In this document: piece by piece, positions 36,677 through 44,582 of the stretch
Layout: each line of letters opens with the position of its first letter
How positions within the stretch are numbered: position 1 is the first letter of the stretch
DNA from: Sphingobium sp. D43FB
GTDB lineage: Bacteria > Pseudomonadota > Alphaproteobacteria > Sphingomonadales > Sphingomonadaceae
Assembly: GCF_002312805.1 (NCBI RefSeq)
Contig: NZ_NMUA01000021.1
Location: forward strand, 1 to 64,000
Direction of reading: 5' to 3'
DNA: 64,000 nucleotides
Notes under the pieces: model-generated
What the model was told of the DNA's origin: nothing
Seen by the model: only the letters and a program-made list of their open reading frames with translations
The model's database searches: none
Program-made: the position numbers and the translations under genes

Positions 36677-37603
36677 ATGAAACGCATATTTGGTTTCGCC
36701 ACAATGATCGGAGCAGCCACCTGGCTCGTCACAGCGCCGATCGCGGCCCAGGCTCAGGACGACAAGATGGTGCCGATCGCCATCCCCGCGCAGCCGACCG
36801 CCATTGAACTGGGAACGCCTGCCCTCCCCGGTGCGACGGCCAAGGAATCCTGGCACAGCCAATATGGCAGCCTGTTCGCCCGCAACGTCACGGTCGCAAC
36901 CCTCACACCCTTCCTGCCCGATCCTGCCAAGGCGACCGGCGCGGCCATCGTCGTGGCGCCAGGCGGCGGATTTCGAACCCTGTCGATGAACAATGAAGGC
37001 TGGGATGTCGCCAAGGCGCTGGCTGATCGCGGCGTTGCCGCTTTCGTCCTGAAATATCGCCTGCGCCAGACGCCAGCGGACATGCCGGCCTTTGAAAAGT
37101 CGATGCAGGAGATGTTTTCCACTACCGCTCGACCACCCCGTCCAGCCCCCGAGCCCAATTTCGGCGACCTCTCGCCCCAGATCGCCGATGCCCGCGCGGC
37201 CTTCGCGCTGATCCGTCAGCGCAAGGCCGAATGGGGCGTCGATGCCGATCGGATCGGCATGGTCGGCTTTTCGGCCGGTGCCATGCTGACCATGGCGACG
37301 GCGCTTGCGGGCCAGGATGCCAAGCCTGCCTTCATCGGCAATATCTATGGCCCGCTATCCTCCATGAACGTCCCGGCCGACGCGCCGCCGTTGTTCGTGG
37401 CCCTGGCCGCCGACGACCCGTTCTTTGCCAATGGCGGCATCGCGCTGATCGACGACTGGCGCGCCGCCAAGCGTCCGGCCGAATTCCATCTCTACGAACG
37501 CGGTGGCCATGGCTTTGGCATGTATCAGAAGGACACGACCAGCACCGGCTGGTTCGACGCCTTCGTGCGCTGGATCGGGACGCACGGCGCGCTCACGCGC
37601 TAA
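36677..37603 (+). CDS. exported alpha/beta-hydrolase esterase, BD-FAE/acetylxylan-esterase-like (308 aa)
   Basis: Serine esterase of the alpha/beta-hydrolase fold, probably removing acetyl or feruloyl groups from hemicellulose fragments. The ATG at 36677 follows AAAGGAGAG; ATG at 36671 abuts the ribosome binding site. The signal peptide ends APIAAQA. The oxyanion segment is VAPGGGFR, the nucleophile is S199 in GMVGFSAGAM, the acid is in ALAADDPFF, and the His is in ERGGHGFGMY. A proline-rich insert TTARPPRPAPEP near residue 140 is unusual. It is last in the GH43-GH3-esterase run and is followed by an 11-bp stem-loop. Confidence 0.82.
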   Translation: MKRIFGFATMIGAATWLVTAPIAAQAQDDKMVPIAIPAQPTAIELGTPALPGATAKESWHSQYGSLFARNVTVATLTPFLPDPAKATGAAIVVAPGGGFRTLSMNNEGWDVAKALADRGVAAFVLKYRLRQTPADMPAFEKSMQEMFSTTARPPRPAPEPNFGDLSPQIADARAAFALIRQRKAEWGVDADRIGMVGFSAGAMLTMATALAGQDAKPAFIGNIYGPLSSMNVPADAPPLFVALAADDPFFANGGIALIDDWRAAKRPAEFHLYERGGHGFGMYQKDTTSTGWFDAFVRWIGTHGALTR

Positions 37604-37648
37604 GCCTATTCATTCACCTACGCTCTGCGTCAATCTTCCACTACCGTT

Positions 37649-37685
37649 CAGGCTGCATGTTCGATAACGCTGGGCATGCAGCCTG
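37649..37685 (+). terminator. 11-bp stem-loop after esterase
   Basis: CAGGCTGCATG (37649-37659) pairs perfectly with CATGCAGCCTG (37675-37685) over a 15-nt loop. No T-tract follows. It marks the end of the hemicellulose locus before the cytochrome gene. Confidence 0.55.
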
Positions 37686-37715
37686 CGAATCCGGGTAAGG
37701 GACAGAGACCAGAAA

Positions 37716-38099
37716 ATGACGATAGCGCGTATTTTTGCCGGATCTTTGCTTGCCGTTGCGGCAGTCACGCCTGTAGCGGCCCTCGCGCAGGCAGGCGATG
37801 CCGTAAAGGGCAAGGTGGTATTTGCCCGTTGCGCGCTCTGTCATGACGTAAAGCCTGGCCCCAAGAAAATGGGTCCGGCGCTCAACGGCCTGTTTGGGCG
37901 GACATCGGGTACGTCGGCAGGCTTCACTTACTCGCCCGCCATGCAAAAGGCGAAGATACGGTGGGATGCCAAGACGTTGGATGCCTTCCTCGCCAAGCCC
38001 AGCGCCGTCGTTCCGGGCAATCGTATGGCCTTTGCCGGTGTGCCGCAGGCTGCCGATCGTGACAATCTCATCGCATATCTCAAGAGCGCCACGAAATAA
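37716..38099 (+). CDS. class I c-type cytochrome (127 aa)
   Basis: Small periplasmic electron carrier. A signal peptide ends AALA|Q at about residue 25. The haem site is C39-A-L-C42-H43 and the distal ligand is M104 in PGNRMAFAG. The KMGPALNGLFGR segment is typical of cytochrome c2/c550-like proteins. It stands alone between the esterase and the TetR gene (convergent, 9 nt apart). Nothing in the sequence ties it to the carbohydrate genes; it could be housekeeping or serve a periplasmic dehydrogenase elsewhere. Confidence 0.9.
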   Translation: MTIARIFAGSLLAVAAVTPVAALAQAGDAVKGKVVFARCALCHDVKPGPKKMGPALNGLFGRTSGTSAGFTYSPAMQKAKIRWDAKTLDAFLAKPSAVVPGNRMAFAGVPQAADRDNLIAYLKSATK

Positions 38100-38108
38100 C
38101 GTCCAGCG

Positions 38109-38699
38109 TCAGTCATGGCGGTAGATCCGGGCGATCTGCGCGGCGATGTCGCTTGGGCTCAGCCGCCCCGGCCGATACCAGTCCGCCACGCTGTTGAGCT
38201 GCGACAGCAGCAGGTTGCGATAGAGCGACCGGTCGATCTTAGCCGGTAGCGGCAGCGCGGCGACGATAGCGCGGAACAATTGTTCGAACCGGTCGCGCCG
38301 TTCGACCAGCGCCACGCGCACGGCGTCGGGCACTTCGCGAAAATCATTCATCATCGGCATGGTCAGCGAATCGGGATCGAGCTGGACTTCCAGCAGCGCG
38401 CCACAGGCCGCTTCCAGCTGTGCCCAAGGATCGTCCTGCGCCGCTACGGCCGCTGCGATCCGCGCCTCGGCACCGTCCAGCGCGGCGTGATGCAGCTCGA
38501 CGAACAGCGCGTCCTTCGATTTGATATGGTGGTAGAGTGAGCCGCCCAGCACGCCAGCCGCCTCGCCGATGTCGCGCATCGACGTGCCGCGATAGCCCTT
38601 GCGCGCGAAGAGTTGCGCGGCGATCGCCAATATCTGCCGCCGCCGCGTGCCCGCGCCGTCCGTTTCTTCACCCTTGGCCTGTGCGTCTGTCCTGCTCAT
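38109..38699 (-). CDS. TetR family transcriptional regulator (196 aa)
   Basis: DNA-binding repressor. The N-terminal TetR helix-turn-helix runs from about 20 to 66: RRRQILAIAAQLFARKGYRG, then TSMRDIGEAAGVLGGSLYHHIKSKDAL (given here as two separate blocks of the domain). The C-terminal ligand domain is helical (LEAACGALLEVQL, RNLLLSQLNSVADWYRPG). It is divergent from the hydratase-lyase gene with a 135-bp spacer that holds a TGTAT-N7-ATACA inverted repeat. By position it probably controls the hydratase-lyase in response to an acyl-CoA or aromatic ligand. That is inference. Confidence 0.9.
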   Translation of the reverse strand: MSRTDAQAKGEETDGAGTRRRQILAIAAQLFARKGYRGTSMRDIGEAAGVLGGSLYHHIKSKDALFVELHHAALDGAEARIAAAVAAQDDPWAQLEAACGALLEVQLDPDSLTMPMMNDFREVPDAVRVALVERRDRFEQLFRAIVAALPLPAKIDRSLYRNLLLSQLNSVADWYRPGRLSPSDIAAQIARIYRHD

Positions 38700-38798
38700 G
38701 CAGCGCGACCTAGCATATTCGATCGCCAGAGATCATCCGCCTTGGCGTGTGCGGAAAGGGGCACTGCATTATTCACTTGCAACTCTCCCCCCGCTTAC

Positions 38799-38815
38799 TG
38801 TATCCCAAGCATACA
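38799..38815. promoter_or_regulatory. candidate TetR operator
   Basis: TGTAT, seven bases and ATACA form an interrupted inverted repeat 20 bp before the hydratase-lyase start and within the divergent spacer. It is short, and no second copy is seen in the window, so the call is tentative. Confidence 0.3.
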
Positions 38816-38834
38816 TTCTATCGGGAGCAGGATC

Positions 38835-39680
38835 ATGGAAAACCAAGAAGACGTCGTTTCCTTTGCGGTCGAGGACGGCATCGCCTGGGTGAATTTCGCC
38901 CGCCCCGCCAAGCGCAATGCGATGAGCCCGACGCTGAACCGGCGCATGATGGAGGTTCTGGACGAGTTGGAATTTCGTGACGATGTCGGCGTGCTGGTGC
39001 TGAGCGGCAAAGGCACGGCCTGGTCGGCGGGCATGGACCTGAAGGAATATTTCCGTGAGACCGAAGCCGACGGCCTGCGCGGCGTGCGCAAGTCGCAGCG
39101 CGAAAGCTATGGCTGGTTCCGCCGCCTGCGCTGGTATCAAAAGCCCACCATCGCCATGGTCAATGGCTGGTGCTTTGGCGGCGGTTTCGGCCCGCTCTTT
39201 GCCTGCGACCTCGCCATCTGCGCCGATGAAGCGCAGTTCGGCCTGTCCGAAATCAACTGGGGCATCCTGCCCGGCGGTGGCGTGACCAAGGTGGTTGTCG
39301 ACCTGCTGCCGATGCGCGACGCCATGTGGCTGACGCTGACCGGCGACCTGATCGACGGCAAGCAGGCGTCGGCCATGCGGCTGGTCAATGAAAGCGTGCC
39401 GCTCGACCAGCTCAAGGAGCGCACCCGCGAGGTCGCCAACAAGCTGCTGGCCAAGAACCCGGTCGCGCTCAAATTCGCCAAGGATGCGGTGCGCCGGGTC
39501 AGCACCATGACCTATGACGAGGCGGAGGATTATCTGGTCCGTATGCAGGAAGCGGCCAATTTCCATGACAAGAGCGAAGGCCGCAAGGAAGGCATCCGCC
39601 AGTTCATCGACGAAAAGAGCTACAAGCCGGGTCTGGGCGCCTATGACCTGACCAAGGCGAAGGCACCGACCGAGGGCTGA
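38835..39680 (+). CDS. ferB: feruloyl/p-hydroxycinnamoyl-CoA hydratase-lyase (281 aa)
   Basis: Crotonase-fold enzyme that hydrates feruloyl-CoA and cleaves it to vanillin and acetyl-CoA. The sequence is very close to Pseudomonas HCHL as remembered: KRNAMSPTLNRRM, AGMDLKEYFRE, KPTIAMVNGWCFGGGFGPL, ACDLAICADEA and GLSEINWG. The catalytic Glu is E139 (HCHL Glu143), and the ring-hydroxyl-binding tyrosine is Y233 in EDYLVRM (HCHL Tyr239). The ATG at 38835 follows GGGAGCAGG; longer in-frame starts cross the promoter. No feruloyl-CoA synthetase or vanillin dehydrogenase gene is in the window. A TTCG-loop terminator follows. Confidence 0.88.
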   Translation: MENQEDVVSFAVEDGIAWVNFARPAKRNAMSPTLNRRMMEVLDELEFRDDVGVLVLSGKGTAWSAGMDLKEYFRETEADGLRGVRKSQRESYGWFRRLRWYQKPTIAMVNGWCFGGGFGPLFACDLAICADEAQFGLSEINWGILPGGGVTKVVVDLLPMRDAMWLTLTGDLIDGKQASAMRLVNESVPLDQLKERTREVANKLLAKNPVALKFAKDAVRRVSTMTYDEAEDYLVRMQEAANFHDKSEGRKEGIRQFIDEKSYKPGLGAYDLTKAKAPTEG

Positions 39681-39699
39681 ATGGTCCGATCGCCGTGCA

Positions 39700-39730
39700 A
39701 CGCACCGGGGTTCGCCCCGGTGCGTATTTT
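39700..39730 (+). terminator. intrinsic terminator after hydratase-lyase
   Basis: ACGCACCGGGG (39700-39710) pairs perfectly with CCCCGGTGCGT (39715-39725) across the stable tetraloop TTCG and is followed by ATTTT. It separates the hydratase-lyase from the MetE-like gene, which therefore probably has its own promoter. Confidence 0.85.
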
Positions 39731-39797
39731 CATGTTTGCGATATATCCACATCCATGAATTTGTGGCAGAATGTCCTTCAACTGGAGGAGGATTTTC

Positions 39798-40925
39798 ATG
39801 CCCATAGCCACGACCCATGTCGGCAGCCTGCCGCGCGGCGACGCCCTGACCCCACTGTTGCTGGCCCGCGACAAGGGTGAACCCTATGACGCGCACGCCT
39901 TTGACACGCAAGTCCAGGCCGCCGTTACAGACGCGGTAACCGCCCAGATCGACGCCGGCGTCACCATCGTCAGCGACGGCGAATTGGGCAAGGTCGGCTA
40001 TTCCACCTATATGATCGAGCGGCTGACCGGCTTTGGCGGCCATATCGACCGCAGGCCCGCCGCCGACCTCGCCCCGCTGCCCGAATTGCGGCAGAAGCTG
40101 GCTGGGATCATGGGTTCCCAGGAATTTACCCGCGCCTCCTGCATCGGCCCGGTGCGACTGGTGACGTTGGAGCCGCTGCATGACGATATCCGCCGGTTCA
40201 AAACGGCGCTCGCGCCCCATGGCGAGGGCGTGCGCGCCTTCATGAATGCGGCTTCGCCCGGCTTGATCACCGCCTTCCAGGTCAACCGCCATTATCCCAG
40301 CCACGAAGCCTATCTGGCCGATCTGGTCGATGCGATGCGCGAGGAATATGAAACGATCGTGGCGGCGGGCTTCGACCTGCAACTCGATTGCCCCGATCTG
40401 GCGATGTCGCGCCACACCGGCTATCAGGATGCCAGCGACGAGGAGTTCCTCAAGATCGCGTCCGCCAATGTCGATGCGCTCAACGCCGCCACCGCCAATA
40501 TTCCGCCCGAACGGATGCGGATGCATATTTGCTGGGGCAATTATGAAGGCCCGCATGACCATGACATTCCGCTGGAAAAAGTCATCGACATCATCCTGCC
40601 CGCGCGCCCGGCCACCGTCCTGTTCGAAGCCGCCAATCCGTGCCACGAACATGAATGGGCGGTATGGCGCGACGCGACCATCCCGGATCACAAGATCCTG
40701 GCCCCCGGCCTGATCGATACCTGCTCCAACTATGTCGAACATCCCGAACTGATCGCCCAGCGGATCGAGCGCTTTGCCGGGATCGTCGGCAAGGATCGGG
40801 TCATCGCCAGCACCGATTGCGGGTTTGGCACCTTTGCCGGATATGGCAAGATCGACCCGGCGGTGACGTGGAAGAAGCTGCGTTCGCTCCGTGCCGGTGC
40901 GGACCTGGCGGACGCGCGGCTGTGA
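39798..40925 (+). CDS. MetE C-domain-like (cobalamin-independent) methyltransferase (375 aa)
   Basis: Single-domain homologue of the catalytic half of cobalamin-independent methionine synthase. Zinc-ligand positions are kept: H243-I-C245 in RMHICWGN, E277 in LFEAANPC and C341 in STDCGFGTF. The N terminus TTHVGSLPR is typical of this family. The ATG at 39798 has GGAGGAGG upstream. The N-terminal half of true MetE is missing, so the methyl donor may not be methyl-tetrahydrofolate polyglutamate; relatives act in thiol-dependent methyl or epoxide transfer. Its GTGA overlap with the NTF2-like gene and closeness to the hydratase-lyase suggest a role in aromatic or one-carbon metabolism. Confidence 0.8.
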   Translation: MPIATTHVGSLPRGDALTPLLLARDKGEPYDAHAFDTQVQAAVTDAVTAQIDAGVTIVSDGELGKVGYSTYMIERLTGFGGHIDRRPAADLAPLPELRQKLAGIMGSQEFTRASCIGPVRLVTLEPLHDDIRRFKTALAPHGEGVRAFMNAASPGLITAFQVNRHYPSHEAYLADLVDAMREEYETIVAAGFDLQLDCPDLAMSRHTGYQDASDEEFLKIASANVDALNAATANIPPERMRMHICWGNYEGPHDHDIPLEKVIDIILPARPATVLFEAANPCHEHEWAVWRDATIPDHKILAPGLIDTCSNYVEHPELIAQRIERFAGIVGKDRVIASTDCGFGTFAGYGKIDPAVTWKKLRSLRAGADLADARL

Positions 40926-41311
40926 GCGAAGAGGAGCGCCGCGCGATCGAGGCGGATTGCGCCAGGCTGATTGCTCGCTACGCCAATCTCAACGACGCGG
41001 CCGACTGGCAGGGCGTGGCCGATCTCTATGCCGAAGACGGACGGATGGCGCGCCCGACCGCGCCGGACGACTGGACGCGGGGGCGCGCGGCGATCCTCGC
41101 CGCCTTCCTCGCCCGACCGGCGCGGACGACGCGGCATGTCTGTTCCAACGTCGTGATCGACGTGACCAGCCCGACGCAAGCCGTCGGCGAAAGCGCGATG
41201 CTGCTGTTCACCGGCGAAGGCGCGCCCAAGGTCGGATCGTTCCACGACCGTTTCGTCCTGACCGCGGCGGGATGGCGCTTTGCCGAACGGCGCGGTAGCC
41301 TGACCTTTTAA
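40922..41311 (+). CDS. NTF2-like/SnoaL-type protein (129 aa)
   Basis: Small cone-fold protein of the NTF2/SnoaL superfamily, recognised from ARLIARYANLNDAADWQGVADLY, RGRAAILAAFLAR and the C-terminal FHDRFVLTAAGWRFAERR (quoted in part). The GTG start overlaps the upstream TGA (GTGA), indicating translational coupling with the MetE-like gene. Members serve as small enzymes, dioxygenase beta subunits or binding proteins. No catalytic residues can be assigned here. Confidence 0.75.
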   Translation: MSEEERRAIEADCARLIARYANLNDAADWQGVADLYAEDGRMARPTAPDDWTRGRAAILAAFLARPARTTRHVCSNVVIDVTSPTQAVGESAMLLFTGEGAPKVGSFHDRFVLTAAGWRFAERRGSLTF

Positions 41312-41326
41312 CGGAGGGCGCCCATC

Positions 41327-42088
41327 ATGAATGCCACCACGCCATCCACCGTCAAATCGGCGATGCGGACCATCGACATCATCGAATATGTCGTGGCGCG
41401 CCCGGCCGGTGTGGTGGCGCAGGAGATTGCGGCGGGCCTCGCCATTCCGGTGAGCAGCCTGTCCTATCTGCTCGCGACATTGGTGGAGCGGCATTATCTG
41501 GCGCGGGAGGGGCGGCGCTACCTGCCCGGCCCGGCGCTGGCACGGCTGGGGTCGCCACGGGTCGCCCTGTCGCTGGCGGACAAGGTGCGGCCGCTGGTCA
41601 AATCGCTGCGGACGCAGACCAACGAAACCGCCTCCTTCTTCGTGCGCGACGGCTGGCAATTGGTGGCGATCGTCACCGAGACGGCGGAACAGTCGCTGCG
41701 CTATTCGATCAGCGTGGGCACGCGCATCCCGATGCACAGCCTGGCGGCGGGCAAGGCGTTGCTGGCGAGTCTGGGCGACGACGAGATCGATGCCTATTTC
41801 GCGCAGGTGCCACTGGAGCCGTTCACGCCGCAAAGCGTGACCGACGAACAGGCGTTGCGCACCGAGTTGGCGGCGATCCGCGCGTCGGGCGTGGGGCGCA
41901 CGCGCGAGGAATATACGCCGGGCATTTGCGGTCTGGGCATGGCGGCGGTGGTCGATGGGGTCGCGGTCGGCGCGTTCGCCGTCGCCATCCCCCTGCCCCG
42001 CTTCACCCCGGACCTGGAAACCCGCGCCGTCGCCCGGCTGGAACAGGCGGTCGCGCTGTTCACTGCGGCTGAGGCACCGCCGGTGTAG
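41327..42088 (+). CDS. IclR family transcriptional regulator (253 aa)
   Basis: DNA-binding regulator, often controlling aromatic or sugar-acid catabolism. The N-terminal winged helix has the family pattern SAMRTIDIIEYVV, then VAQEIAAGLAIPVSSLSYLLATL, split here into two blocks. The effector domain has PMHSLAAGKALLA and REEYTPGICGLGMAAVVD with a YTPG motif. The ribosome binding site GGAGGG precedes the ATG. It lies 15 nt after the NTF2-like gene and is probably co-transcribed, so it may regulate this small operon and itself. Confidence 0.92.
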   Translation: MNATTPSTVKSAMRTIDIIEYVVARPAGVVAQEIAAGLAIPVSSLSYLLATLVERHYLAREGRRYLPGPALARLGSPRVALSLADKVRPLVKSLRTQTNETASFFVRDGWQLVAIVTETAEQSLRYSISVGTRIPMHSLAAGKALLASLGDDEIDAYFAQVPLEPFTPQSVTDEQALRTELAAIRASGVGRTREEYTPGICGLGMAAVVDGVAVGAFAVAIPLPRFTPDLETRAVARLEQAVALFTAAEAPPV

Positions 42089-42290
42089 CGACACATGGGT
42101 CACAGCGCGAAGTTCACGATGTCGTCGGGTGAAAAGGCCCAATGGTGCGTCAATAGTCCCGACGACGTACCGCCCAGGTAAGGCTGAAGCCACTATTGGG
42201 TCACAGTGACGCGACGAAAACGCGACAGTGGCGCGACACAGGCTATGCGTGGCCATGGCGTGCATCGGACGTGCTTTGGCGGGCTGGTCC

Positions 42291-42306
42291 ATCTATCAGG
42301 ATAGAT
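42291..42306. promoter_or_regulatory. inverted repeat before GST gene
   Basis: ATCTATC, AG and GATAGAT form a 7-bp perfect inverted repeat with a 2-bp spacer, 55 bp before the chosen GST start. It could be an operator. It also argues against the longer GST start at 42310, which would place the repeat over the ribosome binding site. Confidence 0.3.
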
Positions 42307-42360
42307 CAGATGAAATCCTATATTGGAAGGGGTGATGCCGTGCCTATCCTTGGCTCCAAC

Positions 42361-43023
42361 ATGAGTGACCGCAGCGTGCCAGCACCGATCCTCTACAGTT
42401 TTCGCCGCTGTCCTTATGCGATGCGGGCGCGGCTGGCGCTGGCGGTGAGTGGCCTGGAGGTCGAATTGCGCGAGGTGAAGCTGTCGGCCAAGCCCGACGC
42501 GATGTTGGCCGCTTCGCCCAAGGGGACCGTCCCTGTGCTGGTCTTGCCCAATGGCACCGTCATCGACCAGAGCATCGACATCATGCGATGGGCTTTGACG
42601 CAGCATGATCCAGAGGACTGGCTGAGCCGCAACGATCCCGCGCTCGTGGCGGCCAATGATGGCGCGTTCAAACATGATCTGGATCTCTACAAATATCCCG
42701 ACCGTCATGGCACGCACGCCGAAACGCATCGCGCAAGCGGCTTGGCCTTTCTGCTGGAGATCGAACAACGGTTGGCAGGGTCGATTTATCTATGCGGCCC
42801 GGCCCGCGGGTTCGCCGATGCCGCGATCATCCCGTTCGTGCGGCAATTCGCCGCTGTCGATCCAACCTGGTTTGCCATGCAGCCGCTGCCCAACCTTCAA
42901 AACTGGCTGTCCAGCTATCTGACGTCGTACCTGTTCGGCGCGATCATGATGCGCGTCCCTCCGTGGCGGCCGGGGGATGCGCCTGTGCGTGTGTGCTGGC
43001 AGGCAAGCGACCCGGACCGATAG
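42361..43023 (+). CDS. glutathione S-transferase family protein (220 aa)
   Basis: Cytosolic GST-like protein. The N-terminal thioredoxin-fold domain begins ILYSFRRCPYAMRARLAL with a CPYA motif, followed by KGTVPVLVLPNG (cis-Pro loop) and IDQSIDIMRWAL, corresponding to the usual ESxxI position. The helical C-domain contains GFADAAIIPFVRQFAAVD. The start at 42361 gives the usual family length; in-frame ATGs at 42310 and 42196 would add an unrelated stretch. In sphingomonads GSTs often serve aromatic ether cleavage or detoxification; no beta-etherase signature can be confirmed here. Confidence 0.82.
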   Translation: MSDRSVPAPILYSFRRCPYAMRARLALAVSGLEVELREVKLSAKPDAMLAASPKGTVPVLVLPNGTVIDQSIDIMRWALTQHDPEDWLSRNDPALVAANDGAFKHDLDLYKYPDRHGTHAETHRASGLAFLLEIEQRLAGSIYLCGPARGFADAAIIPFVRQFAAVDPTWFAMQPLPNLQNWLSSYLTSYLFGAIMMRVPPWRPGDAPVRVCWQASDPDR

Positions 43024-43088
43024 AGCGGTCTTTCATTGCAGCCTTGTCCCTTTCCGTCCCCGGTTGCGGGGCGGCAATTAGTCTGACA

Positions 43089-43107
43089 AATAGAGCAAAA
43101 CTCTATT
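43089..43107. promoter_or_regulatory. inverted repeat before second GH27 gene
   Basis: AATAGAG, CAAAA and CTCTATT form a perfect 7-bp inverted repeat with a 5-bp spacer, 20 bp before the start of the GH27-like gene. It may be an operator or a 5' stem-loop. It does not match the AGCGCT or AACGTT site families. Confidence 0.3.
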
Positions 43108-43127
43108 GGGCAGAGGACAGCATCATT

Positions 43128-44489
43128 ATGGATATCTCCCGCCGGACCATGTTCGCCGCGACCGCCGCATCGCTTGCGGGCGTTGCGCAAAAGGCGGTGG
43201 CCAATGCCCCCGCATCCTCACCCAGTCTGCCGCCGCCTGCCTCCCCCCTCGCCCCGCGCCCGCCCATGGGTTGGAACAGCTGGAACAGTTTTGCGGGCAC
43301 CATCACCGAGGATCAGGCGCTGGAGACCGCTGCGATCATGCGGGACGCCTTGCTGCCATCGGGCTATAATGTCTTCACGATCGACATTCAGTGGTATGAG
43401 CCGGAAGCGAGCAGCTACACCTATAATGCCAACCCGGTTCCGGCGCTGGACGCCTATGGGCGGCTGGTGCCCGCGCCCAATCGCTTTCCATCGGCCAAGG
43501 GTGGTGCGGGCTTCGCGCCGATTGCCGCCAAGGTCCATGCGATGGGGCTGCAATTTGGCATTCATGTCATGCGCGGCATTTCGCGCCATGCGGTGAAGCT
43601 GAACCTGCCGATCCTGGGTACGAATGTCCGCGCGCAGGATATTGCCGACACGACTTCCATCTGCGCGTGGAACCCGGACATGTATGGCGTGGACATGACG
43701 AAGCCCGGCGCGCAGGCCTATTATGACGGGCTGTTCAAACTCTACGCTTCATGGGGTGTCGATTTCATCAAAATGGACGATATGAGCCGTCCCTATGACA
43801 GCCGCGCGCCGGAGATCGAAGCGGCGGCGACGGCCATTGCCCGCTGCGGGCGGCCGATGATCCTGAGCCTGTCCCCCGGCGAGACACCGCTGTTGCGCGG
43901 CGACCATGTCCGCCGTCATGCGCAGATGTGGCGCATTTCCGATGATTTCTGGGACGAATGGGCGCAATTGGAAGCGCAGTTCACGCGGCTGGAGAATTGG
44001 ACCCCGTTTCGTGGTCCCGGCGCCTGGCCCGATGCGGACATGCTGCCGCTCGGCCGCATCGCCTTGGGCGAGCGGGTGTCGCGGTTCACGCCCGACGAAC
44101 AGCAGACATTGATGACTTTATGGTCGATCACCCGATCGCCGTTGATCATGGGCGGCGACCTGCGCCACCTCGATGCGGCCACGCTGGCGCTGCTGACCAA
44201 CCCCGAAGTGCTGGCGGTCAACCAGGCAAGCCAGGACAACCGCCCGCACTTCCTGGAAGACGGATTGCGGGTCTGGTCGGCGGCGTCCGAGGACGGGAAG
44301 GCGCGCTATCTTGCGCTGTTCAACCTTGGGACCAAGACGCGGGACGTTTCCATCCCCCTCGAAACGATCGGCGTGAGGCAGCCCATGACGCTGCGCGATC
44401 TGTGGGCGCGCCGCGACCTCGCGCCGGTCGCCAAACATGTCGCCATCTCGCTAAGGCCGCATGCGAGCGCGCTGTTCCGGTTGGGTTAA
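43128..44489 (+). CDS. GH27-like alpha-galactosidase, Tat-type leader (453 aa)
   Basis: Exported clan GH-D glycosidase. The start at 43128 gives a twin-arginine-type leader ISRRTMFAATAASLAGVAQ. The catalytic domain opens PPMGWNSWNSF, and the nucleophile is D217 in FIKMDDMSRP. The acid/base is probably D273 in RISDDFWDEW. ITRSPLIMGGDLR and PEVLAVNQAS are standard GH27 blocks. It is shorter than the enzyme at 18344, lacks NPCBM, and has a MRGISRHAVK loop in place of the usual YSDxG segment, so the substrate may differ. It stands alone between the GST gene and the siderophore receptor. Confidence 0.87.
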   Translation: MDISRRTMFAATAASLAGVAQKAVANAPASSPSLPPPASPLAPRPPMGWNSWNSFAGTITEDQALETAAIMRDALLPSGYNVFTIDIQWYEPEASSYTYNANPVPALDAYGRLVPAPNRFPSAKGGAGFAPIAAKVHAMGLQFGIHVMRGISRHAVKLNLPILGTNVRAQDIADTTSICAWNPDMYGVDMTKPGAQAYYDGLFKLYASWGVDFIKMDDMSRPYDSRAPEIEAAATAIARCGRPMILSLSPGETPLLRGDHVRRHAQMWRISDDFWDEWAQLEAQFTRLENWTPFRGPGAWPDADMLPLGRIALGERVSRFTPDEQQTLMTLWSITRSPLIMGGDLRHLDAATLALLTNPEVLAVNQASQDNRPHFLEDGLRVWSAASEDGKARYLALFNLGTKTRDVSIPLETIGVRQPMTLRDLWARRDLAPVAKHVAISLRPHASALFRLG

Positions 44490-44540
44490 GATCATAAATT
44501 GAGAAGTGGCGGCTTGCCCTGACCCTTTAAACTCCCTATC

Positions 44541-44560
44541 GCGAATCACTATCATTAGCG
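44541..44560. promoter_or_regulatory. candidate Fur-type iron box
   Basis: The segment GCGAATCACTATCATTAGC (from 44541) matches the classical Fur consensus at roughly 13 of 19 positions by eye. It lies 23 bp before the siderophore receptor start. Iron repression of the receptor and its PepSY partner is therefore plausible. Confidence 0.4.
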
Positions 44561-44582
44561 ATGAACGATATGGGGGTTTGTC

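Noticed and set aside
37662-37675. GATAACGCT before the cytochrome gene considered as a sixth AGCGCT-type operator
   Set aside because: Only about 8 of 14 positions match, and it sits in the loop of the terminator-like hairpin.
38769-40742. 657-codon minus-strand open frame
   Set aside because: It is antisense to the hydratase-lyase and MetE-like genes, crosses a terminator hairpin and shows no family motif.
42096-42206. direct repeat TGGGTCACAG at 42096-42105 and 42197-42206 considered as an attachment or target-site duplication
   Set aside because: It is only 10 bp, and no integrase, transposase or terminal inverted repeat lies between or near the copies.
40730-42292. 520-codon minus-strand open frame
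   Set aside because: It is antisense to the NTF2-like and IclR genes; composition is Arg/His/Gln-rich as expected of a shadow frame.
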